A program made the translations under genes and the position numbers. Below are positions 1 to 7,313 of a stretch of 16,388 nt of DNA, piece by piece. Within the stretch, counting starts at the first letter, position 1. Every line of letters begins with the position of its first letter. The stretch comes from an uncultured Eubacteriales bacterium (lineage in GTDB: Bacteria > Bacillota > Clostridia > Oscillospirales > QAKW01). The stretch is taken from NCBI GenBank assembly GCA_902492505.1, contig CABULU010000042.1, positions 1 through 16,388 on the forward strand. The letters run 5' to 3'. The notes under the pieces were generated by a model, which worked only from the letters and a program-made list of their open reading frames with translations, was not told the DNA's origin and made no database searches.

Positions 1-120
1 GCCGCCTCCTTACAATCCTGTTATGTATGGAAATTTCCATACATTGCCGATACCGATTGCGCAGCCGGCTGAAAGCAGAATGAAACCAAGCCGCGATCGT
101 AAATTTTCTCTTTGCTCCAT
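1..120 (-). pseudogene. Sodium:neurotransmitter symporter family (NSS/SNF) transporter, 5' end, with in-frame stop at codon 37
   Basis: Read on the minus strand from ATG at 120, the translation begins MEQRENLRSRLGFILLSAG and continues through GIGNVWKFPYITGL. This is the hallmark first transmembrane helix of NSS symporters (LeuT/MhsT-type), whose unwound GxGNxWRFPY segment binds sodium and substrate. Codon 37 (positions 10-12) is TAA, where family members normally have a tyrosine or similar residue before the Gly-Gly-Gly run. The GGG codons follow in the same frame, so the reading frame itself is intact. A strong AAAGGAGA ribosome binding site (126-133) and a good promoter precede the start. 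The rest of the gene lies outside the window. Substrate, probably an amino acid, cannot be told from 36 residues. Either this is a recent nonsense mutation or sequence error, or translation restarts downstream. Family call is confident; pseudogene status is moderate. Confidence 0.75.
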
Positions 121-149
121 AATTATCTCCTTTATGTAAATTCTCATGT

Positions 150-178
150 ATTTTACCATGATGTTTAGCGCTTTGCAA
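150..178 (-). promoter_or_regulatory. Sigma-A-type promoter of the NSS symporter gene
   Basis: On the minus strand, TTGCAA (173-178) and TAAAAT (150-155) are separated by exactly 17 bases, and a TG pair sits one base before the -10 (extended -10). The predicted start of transcription, near 143, leaves a short leader with the ribosome binding site at 126-133. The arrangement is back to back with the DUF815 promoter on the other strand. Confidence 0.65.
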
Positions 179-205
179 TATTATAATATTTTAATCATTT
201 TTTTA

Positions 206-234
206 TTGTGTGTATCAAAATTTAGTGATACAAT
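206..234 (+). promoter_or_regulatory. Sigma-A-type promoter of the DUF815 ATPase gene, with internal inverted repeat
   Basis: TTGTGT (206-211) and TACAAT (229-234) are 17 bases apart, with a TG-N extended -10 (226-228). A perfect 7-base inverted repeat, TGTATCA (211-217) and TGATACA (226-232), separated by 8 bases, fills the spacer and overlaps the end of the -35 and start of the -10. A protein bound there would block polymerase, so it is a plausible operator. The regulator is not identifiable from this window. Confidence 0.6.
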
Positions 235-267
235 TAGTCTATTAAATTTTATAATCGGAGAACTGGT

Positions 268-1557
268 ATGAACACAAATTTATCTTCGCTTATTCTGTAT
301 ACCGATGGTGTAAGGCGTCAGATTTTAAATAACTTTATTGTGCTGACACAAGATTGTCGGAACAATGCGCAATGTCGTGACGCGGCTTATAAAATATCGG
401 GTGAGCTTCTTGAAACGGCTTATGATTACGGCTTTTCATCAGATGCTTGGCAAAGCTATATCGCGCTTGTTGCCGTAACATCCGATAATGTGTTTTGCCG
501 TGCGTGTGAACGTCAGAGGATAGGCAGCTGCACGCTGCGCGATTTTGCACGCCGTGATGTGGATATTTTATATAAATTTTTTAATTATGAATTTACGGAA
601 ATAGAAAACAAGCTGAATATAGACTGCTTTTCTATGCTTAAGAATTATCGTGCCGCTGATAACGCGCGTCGGGCTTGCTTTTTCGGTATTTCCAAGCGCC
701 TGAATGAGCTTGTGCCTAAGCTGCGTATTTGTAAAGACAGCGAGGAGTTTTTTGATTGTCTCTGTACCTTTTATGAATGCTACGGTTACGGAATCCTCGG
801 ACTTAACAGGAGTTTTCATTTTAATGATGCAGACGATAAGATCGTGCTGGAACCGATTTTTAATACGCATAATGTTTCATTGGATGATATTGTCGGTTAT
901 GAAAGTCAAAAGCATTTACTGTATTCAAACACAAAAGCCTTTATAGATAAAAAACCGTCCAATAATGTACTTTTGTACGGTGACAGTGGTACGGGAAAAT
1001 CGACAAGCATTAAAGCGATAGCAGACGAATTCTACGATAGCGGTCTTCGCATGATTGAAATTTACAAGCATCAATTTGAAAAGCTGCCGGGACTTATTTC
1101 TTATCTATCCGGAAAAAACTATCGTTTTATAATTTATCTTGATGACTTATCCTTTGAAGAAAACGAAACCGAGTATAAATATCTTAAAGCCGTTATCGAC
1201 GGCGGTGTTCAAAATAAACCTGAAAACATTCTTATATATGCCACATCCAATCGTAGGCATCTTGTTCGTGAGACTTGGCGTGATCGCAGTGATATGACGG
1301 TAGAAGACGATATTCACAGCGGCGATACCGTGGAGGAAAAGCTGTCACTTGCGGCACGGTTCGGACTTAATATATATTATCCGAAGCCCGGTCGTGACGA
1401 ATATATGGATATAGTTGAAAAGCTGGCTCAGAGGAACAATATTGATATAGATTCAAAGACTTTACAGGATAGGGCGCGGATTTGGGAAATGCATCACGGC
1501 GGTATATCAGGCAGGACTGCCGCTCAGTTCATTGCGGATTTACTCGGAAATCAATAA
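268..1557 (+). CDS. DUF815 family AAA-type ATP-binding protein
   Basis: A 429-residue protein with a P-loop GDSGTGKS at residues 238-245 (Lys244) and a Walker B-like IIYLDDL with Asp292/Asp293. Residues about 210-425 match the DUF815 AAA-type ATPase layout: 'NNVLLYGDSGTGKS', an acidic LDDLSFEE strand, a 'YATSNRRHLV' sensor-like strand, and a C-terminal helical part with 'ARFGLNIYYPKP'. The N-terminal 200 residues are helical and poorly conserved. No membrane segment or signal peptide is seen, so it should be cytoplasmic. The family is widespread in Firmicutes and other bacteria, but its cellular role is not established; the ATPase function is inferred from the motifs. The start is supported by a GGAG (256-259). 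It has its own promoter. An 85-base gap with another promoter separates it from lacZ, so a shared role with lacZ is not implied. Confidence 0.88.
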   Translation: MNTNLSSLILYTDGVRRQILNNFIVLTQDCRNNAQCRDAAYKISGELLETAYDYGFSSDAWQSYIALVAVTSDNVFCRACERQRIGSCTLRDFARRDVDILYKFFNYEFTEIENKLNIDCFSMLKNYRAADNARRACFFGISKRLNELVPKLRICKDSEEFFDCLCTFYECYGYGILGLNRSFHFNDADDKIVLEPIFNTHNVSLDDIVGYESQKHLLYSNTKAFIDKKPSNNVLLYGDSGTGKSTSIKAIADEFYDSGLRMIEIYKHQFEKLPGLISYLSGKNYRFIIYLDDLSFEENETEYKYLKAVIDGGVQNKPENILIYATSNRRHLVRETWRDRSDMTVEDDIHSGDTVEEKLSLAARFGLNIYYPKPGRDEYMDIVEKLAQRNNIDIDSKTLQDRARIWEMHHGGISGRTAAQFIADLLGNQ

Positions 1558-1584
1558 TGGTATATAAATAGCAATTTAATTATA

Positions 1585-1613
1585 TTGTCAATCATAAAAT
1601 TATGTGCTATTAT
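1585..1613 (+). promoter_or_regulatory. Sigma-A-type promoter of lacZ
   Basis: TTGTCA (1585-1590) and TATTAT (1608-1613) are 17 bases apart, with TG-N just before the -10 (1605-1607). Predicted transcription start is near 1620, just ahead of the AAGGAG ribosome binding site at 1629-1634. A 7-base inverted repeat (AATAGCA at 1567-1573, TGCTATT at 1605-1611) brackets the -35 and overlaps the -10. It could be an operator, though a match of this length can occur by chance in such AT-rich DNA. Confidence 0.6.
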
Positions 1614-1642
1614 TTGTTTAATCTATGTAAAGGAGAAAGCTA

Positions 1643-4513
1643 ATGAGATATTACGAGAATTTAGCAAAAACCAGCGAAAACAGATTACCTCAGCGCAGCT
1701 ATTATATTCCTGAAAATGACGGCGCGTATACCTTGCTCAACGGCAAATGGCGTTTTCATTACTACACAAGAGATGTAGATGTTGAGCAGAATATTACTCA
1801 GTGGGATGAGATAGAGGTTCCGTCCTGCTGGCAGTCGCTTGGGTATGAAAATCCGAACTATTGTAATTTTGAGTATCCGTATCCTATCGATCCGCCGTAT
1901 GCACCCGACGAAAATCCGTGCGGTGTTTATGAGCGTGAGTTTGAGATCGAAAATACCGATAATAAAACGTATTTTGTTTTTGAGGGCGTAGCTTCTTCCG
2001 GTAAACTCTTTATAAACGGAAAATATGTCGGTTTTACAATGGGTAATCATCTCCAGGCTGAATTCGATATTACGGAATTTGTTAAAAGGGGTACAAATAC
2101 AGTACGTGTAGAGGTGCTCAAATGGACGCTTGGCAGTTATCTTGAAGATCAGGACTTTTTCCGTTTCAACGGTATTTTCCGTGATGTATATATCCTCTCC
2201 AGACCTCACGGTCATATTGTGGATATAGATATACATACGGAAAACAACGAGGATATTATTGTAAAATTCGACGGTAGTGCGGACATAGAGCTTTATGACA
2301 ACGGAAAACTGCTTGATAAGAAAAGCGCAAACGGAAGCGCTGTTTTCCATGTCGAAAGCCCCACATTGTGGAATGCCGAAAATCCGTACCTTTATGAGTT
2401 GAAATTTATCTATAAGGACGAGGTTATCGTTCAAAAGGTCGGATTCAGAACGGTAAAAATATCCGAACAATATGAGATACTGATAAATGATACGCCTATT
2501 AAAATTCAGGGTGTAAACCATCATGATACTCATCCGGTAAACGGCTGGGTTATGACGGATGAAGAGCTTTTGCATGATCTGAAGCAGATGAAAAAGCTCA
2601 ATATCAATTCTATCAGAACCTCACACTATCCGCCTACTCCGCGTTTTCTTGAGATGTGTGATGAAATGGGATTTTATGTAACGCTTGAGACAGACCTTGA
2701 AACTCACGGTTTTGACTGCCGGTACGGCAATGAGAAAGAACGTCGCGGTTATGATATGACGTCAAATGACTGGCCGTGTCAGCGCCCGGAATGGAAAGCG
2801 GAGTTTGTTGAGCGTATGCAGCGGGCAGTTGAGCGTGACAAAAACCACGCCTGTATTTTCATGTGGTCAACGGGAAATGAGAGCGGACACGGAGCCAATC
2901 ATAAGGCTATGATTGAGTGGACGAGAGCTCGTGATAATACCCGCCTTATTCATTGTGAAGATGCTTCAAGAAAGGCTGACGATTCAAAGCATCCTGAATA
3001 TTATAACGAAAGATATGTAGCTGATGTTTATTCACGTATGTATTTGTCTGTGGATAAATGCCGTGAATACTGTGAAAACCCGGAGAAAAAGCAGCCGCTC
3101 TATCTTTGCGAGTACGCTCATGCTATGGGCAACGGTCCCGGAGATATCGGGGATTACTGGACTCTTGCAGACAGCCAGCCGAAGTTTGTCGGCGGATGTA
3201 TTTGGGAATGGGCGGATCATACAGTAATACAGGACGGCGTTCCGAAATACGGCGGCGACTGGGAAACAGAACTTACGCACATGAACAATTTCTGCTGTGA
3301 CGGTATGGTTATGTGCGACCGTTCGTTTAAAGCCGGTTCATACGAAATTAAGACTGCATATCAGCCGATACGTGTTTATGTTGAAGACGGAAAAATCAGG
3401 GTATGGAACAGAATGTCCTTCACAAACCTTCGTGACTATACTTTTAGATATGAGGTTATGTGCGACGGTAACGTGCTTGCATCTAAAGAAACATCTCTTG
3501 ATGTTGAGCCTAAGGCGTGCGTATATTTCGATATTCCCTGTGACATACCTGCATCCTGTAAATATGGCTGTTATCTGACGGCAAGACTGTTTGATAAAAC
3601 AGGCTATGAAGTTGCTATATCTCAGGTTGACTTAGATGTAGCGAGAACATCGATAGGAAGCATTTCAACCGTTGCCGTTTTAGAAGATGACGGAAAGTAT
3701 ATCAAGGCTTCCGGCGACAGCTTTGAATATACAATAGAAAAACTGTACGGAACATTTGTGTCATTAAAGCAAAACGGCAGGGAAAAGCTTGCTTCTCCAA
3801 TGCGCATTACTACATTCAGAGCGCCTATTGACAATGAGCGCCATGATAAGAAGATGTGGATTCGCAATGAGGTAAATTATGCTGAGAATATGGATGCCAT
3901 GTTCAATAAAATTTATTCCTGCGAAATTAAAAACGGTGCTGTTGTAGTTAAAGGCTCTTTAGGCGGTGTTTCGAGAATACCGTTTTTGAAATATGAAACC
4001 GTTATAGTTATTGGCAGTGACGGACGCATTGACTTTAACGTTAAGGCAGATACTCGAGAGGGATGCTGTTGGATTCCGCGCTTTGGCTATGAGTTCACTG
4101 TGTCTGAAACAAATTCAAAGTTTACATATTTCGGAAAAGGTCCGGGTGAAAACTATTGCGACCTTAATGATTATGCTACCTATGGTATGTGGTCTTCTGA
4201 TGCAAAGAGTGAGTATTTTGCATATATTATGCCGCAGGAGCACGGAAATCATATAGGCGTTCGTTATCTTGAGCTTGAAAACGGACTTAAATTTGTTGCC
4301 GATACTCCGTTTGAGTGCAATGTGTCTCAATATACAAGCGAGGCACTTTTTGAGGCGCAGCATATTAACGAGCTTAAGAGCAACGGTACAACTCATGTTC
4401 GTATCGACTATAAAAACAGCGGTTTGGGTTCACATTCCTGCGGTCCGGAACTTATGGAAAAGTATAGAGTTTTAGGAAAAAATATTGACTTTAGTTTCAG
4501 TATTAAAATGTAA
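1643..4513 (+). CDS. lacZ: Beta-galactosidase, glycoside hydrolase family 2 (LacZ type)
   Basis: A 956-residue cytoplasmic enzyme (no signal peptide) expected to hydrolyse terminal beta-galactosides such as lactose to galactose and glucose. Domains in order: GH2 sugar-binding domain (about 40-190, with EDQD at 168-171 matching the ligand region of E. coli LacZ), an immunoglobulin-like domain, the TIM barrel (about 280-575), and the C-terminal beta-galactosidase small-chain domain (about 690-956, ending with the typical GLGSHSCGPEL block). The acid/base is Glu413 in GNESGHGAN and the nucleophile is Glu490 in CEYAHAMGNG, spaced 77 residues apart as in E. coli (461/537). It is slightly shorter than E. 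coli LacZ (1023 residues) but appears complete. A strong ribosome binding site (1629-1634), its own promoter and a terminator suggest a single-gene unit. No adjacent sugar transporter or LacI/AraC regulator is present. EbgA-type naming is an alternative. Confidence 0.95.
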   Translation: MRYYENLAKTSENRLPQRSYYIPENDGAYTLLNGKWRFHYYTRDVDVEQNITQWDEIEVPSCWQSLGYENPNYCNFEYPYPIDPPYAPDENPCGVYEREFEIENTDNKTYFVFEGVASSGKLFINGKYVGFTMGNHLQAEFDITEFVKRGTNTVRVEVLKWTLGSYLEDQDFFRFNGIFRDVYILSRPHGHIVDIDIHTENNEDIIVKFDGSADIELYDNGKLLDKKSANGSAVFHVESPTLWNAENPYLYELKFIYKDEVIVQKVGFRTVKISEQYEILINDTPIKIQGVNHHDTHPVNGWVMTDEELLHDLKQMKKLNINSIRTSHYPPTPRFLEMCDEMGFYVTLETDLETHGFDCRYGNEKERRGYDMTSNDWPCQRPEWKAEFVERMQRAVERDKNHACIFMWSTGNESGHGANHKAMIEWTRARDNTRLIHCEDASRKADDSKHPEYYNERYVADVYSRMYLSVDKCREYCENPEKKQPLYLCEYAHAMGNGPGDIGDYWTLADSQPKFVGGCIWEWADHTVIQDGVPKYGGDWETELTHMNNFCCDGMVMCDRSFKAGSYEIKTAYQPIRVYVEDGKIRVWNRMSFTNLRDYTFRYEVMCDGNVLASKETSLDVEPKACVYFDIPCDIPASCKYGCYLTARLFDKTGYEVAISQVDLDVARTSIGSISTVAVLEDDGKYIKASGDSFEYTIEKLYGTFVSLKQNGREKLASPMRITTFRAPIDNERHDKKMWIRNEVNYAENMDAMFNKIYSCEIKNGAVVVKGSLGGVSRIPFLKYETVIVIGSDGRIDFNVKADTREGCCWIPRFGYEFTVSETNSKFTYFGKGPGENYCDLNDYATYGMWSSDAKSEYFAYIMPQEHGNHIGVRYLELENGLKFVADTPFECNVSQYTSEALFEAQHINELKSNGTTHVRIDYKNSGLGSHSCGPELMEKYRVLGKNIDFSFSIKM

Positions 4514-4525
4514 TAATGATTATGG

Positions 4526-4556
4526 TGCGCCTGCGAGTATTCGCAGGCGCATTTTT
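4526..4556 (+). terminator. Rho-independent terminator after lacZ
   Basis: A perfect 11-base-pair stem (4526-4536 with 4541-4551, core GCGCCTGCGA) closes a 4-base loop GTAT and is followed by TTTTT. It lies 12 bases past the lacZ stop and isolates lacZ from pepD. Confidence 0.92.
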
Positions 4557-4575
4557 GTTATCTGTTATCAATAAG

Positions 4576-4604
4576 TTGAATATAATTTAATGCTGTGTTA
4601 TAAT
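4576..4604 (+). promoter_or_regulatory. Sigma-A-type promoter of the pepD-M24 peptidase operon
   Basis: TTGAAT (4576-4581), a 17-base spacer and a perfect TATAAT (4599-4604), with TG-N extended -10 at 4596-4598. Transcription should start near 4611. This makes the upstream in-frame ATG at 4590 unusable and fixes the pepD start at 4647. Confidence 0.82.
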
Positions 4605-4634
4605 AAACATAACGGTAAATTTTACTTGCGCTTT

Positions 4635-4640
4635 GGGAGG
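4635..4640 (+). promoter_or_regulatory. Ribosome binding site that decides the pepD start
   Basis: GGGAGG lies 6 bases before ATG 4647. There is no comparable site before the longer-frame ATG at 4590, which also falls inside the promoter. Confidence 0.75.
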
Positions 4641-4646
4641 TATTGT

Positions 4647-6092
4647 ATGAGCATACAGGAAAAGTCTCAAACTTTACAAAATATTAAGCCGGAAAATGTT
4701 TTTAGATTTTTTCGGGAAATATGTGCCATCCCACATGGGTCGGGTAATACCAAAAAGATAAGCGATTACTGTGCCGCAAATGCCGCACGACTGGGGCTGT
4801 GGTTTCGTCAGGATGAATTCAATAACGTTATTATTAAAAAGCCTGCGTCTGTCGGCTATGAAAAACATGCCCCTGTTATTCTTCAGGGTCATCTTGATAT
4901 GGTTTGCGAAAAGGAAGCTGATTGCGCTATTGATTTTGAGAACGAAGGTATTAGGCTTTTGACGGACGGAGATTATATTTTTGCAGACGGTACAACTTTG
5001 GGCGGTGACGACGGTATTGCAGTGGCAATGATTATGGCTTTGCTTGAGGACAGTACAGCGGTTCATCCGACCGTATACGCAATATTTACCTCGGACGAGG
5101 AAACAGGAATGACAGGAGCTGCAAATATTGATCTTTCGGATATCCAGGCCGACATTCTTATAAATATTGATTCTGAAGAAGAAGGCGTTCTTACTGTGAG
5201 CTGTGCCGGCGGAGCCAAATGCCATCTTACCATTCCTTTTGAATCGGAACTCTGTCACGGAAATGTGTTTGAAATAAAGGTGCACGGTCTTTCGGGCGGT
5301 CACTCTGGTGTCGAAATAGACAAGGGAATACCAAACGCCGATATCGTGGCAGCAGGTCTTTTAAAAGCTTTGAAACAGCATTGTGATTTCAAATTATGTA
5401 ATATATCCGGAGGGCTTAAAGATAATGCTATCCCGCGTGAATGTACGGTGACGGTTGTAACCGATATGAACCATGAGGAAGTTATTTCTGTTTGTGCAGA
5501 CTATATATCTGAATTATCTCTCTCACTAAAGCAATTACCCCTGATAAGCGTCAGTAAATGTATATATGAGAGTAGCTTTAACAGTGAATCAACTAATAGA
5601 ATTATTGAATTTCTCTCTGATTTGCCCAACGGTATTATAAAGATGAGTGACAGTATACCGGGGCTTGTACAGACGTCTCTGAATCTTGGTATTTTGTATT
5701 GTAAAAGTAATTTACTTTACTGCACAATATCAGTTCGAAGCTCGGATAATAATGAAAAGGAAGCACTTATAAATAATCTTAAGGATATTGCACATAATTT
5801 TGGCGGTGAAATGAGTGTTGACGGTCAATATCCTGCATGGGAATACCGTGAAAATTCCCGTCTGCGTGAGTGTATGGTATCGGTGTTTGAAAGAATGTTT
5901 ATGGAAAAACCTATTATCGGTGCTATTCATGCAGGACTTGAATGCGGACTTTTGAGCGGTAAGATAAAGAACCTTGACGCTGTATCTTTCGGACCTGATA
6001 TTCTTGATATACACACGCCTAATGAGCGTCTTGATATAAAATCCACGGAACGGATGTATAATTATCTTACGGAAGTGTTGAAGGAGCTTTGA
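4647..6092 (+). CDS. pepD: Aminoacyl-histidine dipeptidase (PepD, M20 family, carnosinase-like)
   Basis: A 481-residue cytosolic two-metal peptidase that cleaves Xaa-His and other dipeptides. All M20 active-site positions are visible: His82 and Asp84 in QGHLDMV, Asp121 in GGDDG, the catalytic pair Glu151-Glu152 in SDEETG, Asp175 in DSEEEG, and His456 near the C-terminus in DIHTPNE. Five of the positions sit exactly two residues later than those I recall for E. coli PepD (80, 82, 119, 149/150, 173). The dimerisation (lid) domain lies between, at about residues 185-380. Length is typical for PepD. I chose ATG 4647 instead of the 19-residue-longer form at 4590 because the latter lies within the promoter. 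It is followed one base later by an M24 peptidase gene, so the two form a peptide-breakdown operon. Confidence 0.93.
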   Translation: MSIQEKSQTLQNIKPENVFRFFREICAIPHGSGNTKKISDYCAANAARLGLWFRQDEFNNVIIKKPASVGYEKHAPVILQGHLDMVCEKEADCAIDFENEGIRLLTDGDYIFADGTTLGGDDGIAVAMIMALLEDSTAVHPTVYAIFTSDEETGMTGAANIDLSDIQADILINIDSEEEGVLTVSCAGGAKCHLTIPFESELCHGNVFEIKVHGLSGGHSGVEIDKGIPNADIVAAGLLKALKQHCDFKLCNISGGLKDNAIPRECTVTVVTDMNHEEVISVCADYISELSLSLKQLPLISVSKCIYESSFNSESTNRIIEFLSDLPNGIIKMSDSIPGLVQTSLNLGILYCKSNLLYCTISVRSSDNNEKEALINNLKDIAHNFGGEMSVDGQYPAWEYRENSRLRECMVSVFERMFMEKPIIGAIHAGLECGLLSGKIKNLDAVSFGPDILDIHTPNERLDIKSTERMYNYLTEVLKEL

Positions 6093-6093
6093 T

Positions 6094-7158
6094 ATGACAG
6101 ACAGAATTGGTAAGCTGCAGGCAAAACTGCATGAAAATGAGGGAGCACTTATAACCGGAGCGGCAGATAGATTATATCTGACTGGCTTTTCATCCTCTGC
6201 CGGCGTTGTTTTTATAACGGCAAAAACTGCTTTGCTCATTATTGATTTCAGATATTTTGAAAAAGCCGAAAAAGAGGTTTACGGTCTGAAAGTTCTTCTT
6301 ATGGAGGATATAAAAAAGCAGCTTTGTGATGTAATATCAGCTGAAAATATTACCCGAATTTTTGTTAGGACAGAGTGCATGAGCATGTCGGAATTTTGCT
6401 CATACAATAACATGCTGAGTAATAAGCTTTCAGATAGCCGTGTACTGGACGATATTATAAATGAACTGCGCAGCGTCAAAAGCGCGCAGGAAATAGAAAA
6501 TATTAAATGCGCGCAGGCCATTACTGAGAAAACGTTTGATTACATACTCGGGCGTATCAGTGCCGGCAGAAGCGAACGCGAAATTATGCTTGATATGGAG
6601 TTTTTTATGCGCAAGCTTAAAAGTGAGGGGGTCGCATTTGAGTTTATTGTTGTATCGGGACAAAATTCATCACTTCCTCATGGTGTGCCCACAGATAAAA
6701 AGGTGTGCGCAGGCGACTTTATAACGATGGATTTCGGTGCAGTATTTAACGGTTATCGCTCAGATATGACAAGAACTGTCGCGGTGGGGTATGTAAACGA
6801 GAGACAGCGCTCTGTTTATGACACCGTACTTAAAGCTCAGATTATGGCGCTTGATGCTATTGGACCCGGGAAGATATGCCGTGATATTGACGCTGTTGCG
6901 AGAAATTATATTGATAAAAGCGGTTTTGCCGGTTGTTTCGGTCACGGTCTCGGACACAGCGTAGGAGTGGAAATACATGAAAATCCTGCGTTTAATACAA
7001 GATGCAATACTGTTTTATTGCCGGGAATGGTAATGACCGTTGAACCGGGTATTTACATTCAAAATGAATTTGGTGTTCGTATAGAGGACATGATCGCTGT
7101 TACAGAAACCGGTTGTGAAAATCTTACTCATTCTACTAAAGAACTTATAATTTTATAA
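6094..7158 (+). CDS. M24B family metallopeptidase, Xaa-Pro aminopeptidase/dipeptidase
   Basis: A 354-residue protein with an N-terminal creatinase/prolidase-like domain (about 1-125) and a C-terminal pita-bread M24 domain (about 130-354). The five expected metal ligands are present: Asp213 (TMDFGA), Asp224 (RSDMTR), His288 (GHGLGHSVG), Glu317 (TVEPGIY) and Glu331 (VRIEDM). It should release an N-terminal residue preceding proline, or split Xaa-Pro dipeptides; motifs do not separate aminopeptidase P-like from prolidase-like activity. The start ATG is one base after the pepD stop, with AAGGAG inside the pepD end, so translation is probably coupled. With PepD it would finish degradation of short peptides that general peptidases leave behind. 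A strong terminator follows. Confidence 0.92.
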   Translation: MTDRIGKLQAKLHENEGALITGAADRLYLTGFSSSAGVVFITAKTALLIIDFRYFEKAEKEVYGLKVLLMEDIKKQLCDVISAENITRIFVRTECMSMSEFCSYNNMLSNKLSDSRVLDDIINELRSVKSAQEIENIKCAQAITEKTFDYILGRISAGRSEREIMLDMEFFMRKLKSEGVAFEFIVVSGQNSSLPHGVPTDKKVCAGDFITMDFGAVFNGYRSDMTRTVAVGYVNERQRSVYDTVLKAQIMALDAIGPGKICRDIDAVARNYIDKSGFAGCFGHGLGHSVGVEIHENPAFNTRCNTVLLPGMVMTVEPGIYIQNEFGVRIEDMIAVTETGCENLTHSTKELIIL

Positions 7159-7168
7159 TATTACTGTC

Positions 7169-7201
7169 AAAGAAACCATGCCTGTGACGCATGGTTTCTT
7201 T
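7169..7201 (+). terminator. Rho-independent terminator after the peptidase operon
   Basis: A perfect 13-base-pair stem (7169-7181 with 7189-7201; arm AAAGAAACCATGC) closes a 7-base loop. The 3' arm itself ends in TTTCTTT and is followed by ATTTC. The A-rich 5' side could also serve the opposite strand, but no gene approaches from there. Confidence 0.85.
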
Positions 7202-7230
7202 ATTTCTGATTTATACAATATAAAGTGCTT

Positions 7231-7248
7231 AAGATAAAAATTTATCTT
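7231..7248. repeat. Perfect 8-base inverted repeat just upstream of the recJ promoter
   Basis: AAGATAAA and TTTATCTT are separated by AA, giving an 18-base dyad that ends 5 bases before the -35 of recJ. It is AT-rich and too weak for a terminator. It could be a protein binding site or chance. Confidence 0.4.
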
Positions 7249-7253
7249 TTATA

Positions 7254-7282
7254 TTGATATATTACACATTAAATGCTATAAT
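7254..7282 (+). promoter_or_regulatory. Sigma-A-type promoter of the recJ-rel-MBL-hemZ-ligA operon
   Basis: TTGATA (7254-7259), a 17-base spacer and a perfect TATAAT (7277-7282), with TG-N extended -10 at 7274-7276. Predicted start is near 7289, giving a leader of about 25 bases with GGAG at 7305-7308. No further promoter is evident between the packed genes downstream. Confidence 0.82.
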
Positions 7283-7313
7283 TATATAATATAAATTTTA
7301 TTTTGGAGAAGTC

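Noticed and set aside
1..120. Reassignment of TAA to an amino acid as an explanation for the in-frame stop
   Set aside because: TAA ends several intact genes in the window (DUF815, lacZ, M24 peptidase, MBL, hemZ), so it works as a stop codon here.
121..267. Riboswitch or attenuator in the intergenic leaders
   Set aside because: All predicted mRNA leaders are about 50 bases or shorter, with no room for an aptamer and no terminator/antiterminator pair.
496..531. CxxC plus a third Cys (residues 77, 80, 88) in the DUF815 protein as a zinc finger
   Set aside because: Only three cysteines are present, with no nearby fourth ligand, and the segment resembles the usual non-metal N-terminal region of the family.
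1685..2575. 296-codon open frame on the minus strand inside lacZ
   Set aside because: It lies fully antisense to a well-supported gene, has no ribosome binding site or family resemblance, and has an odd Arg/Ile/Tyr-rich composition typical of shadow frames.
4590..4646. Longer N-terminus of PepD starting at 4590
   Set aside because: This ATG lies inside the promoter, upstream of the predicted transcription start, and lacks a ribosome binding site; 4647 gives the usual family N-terminus.
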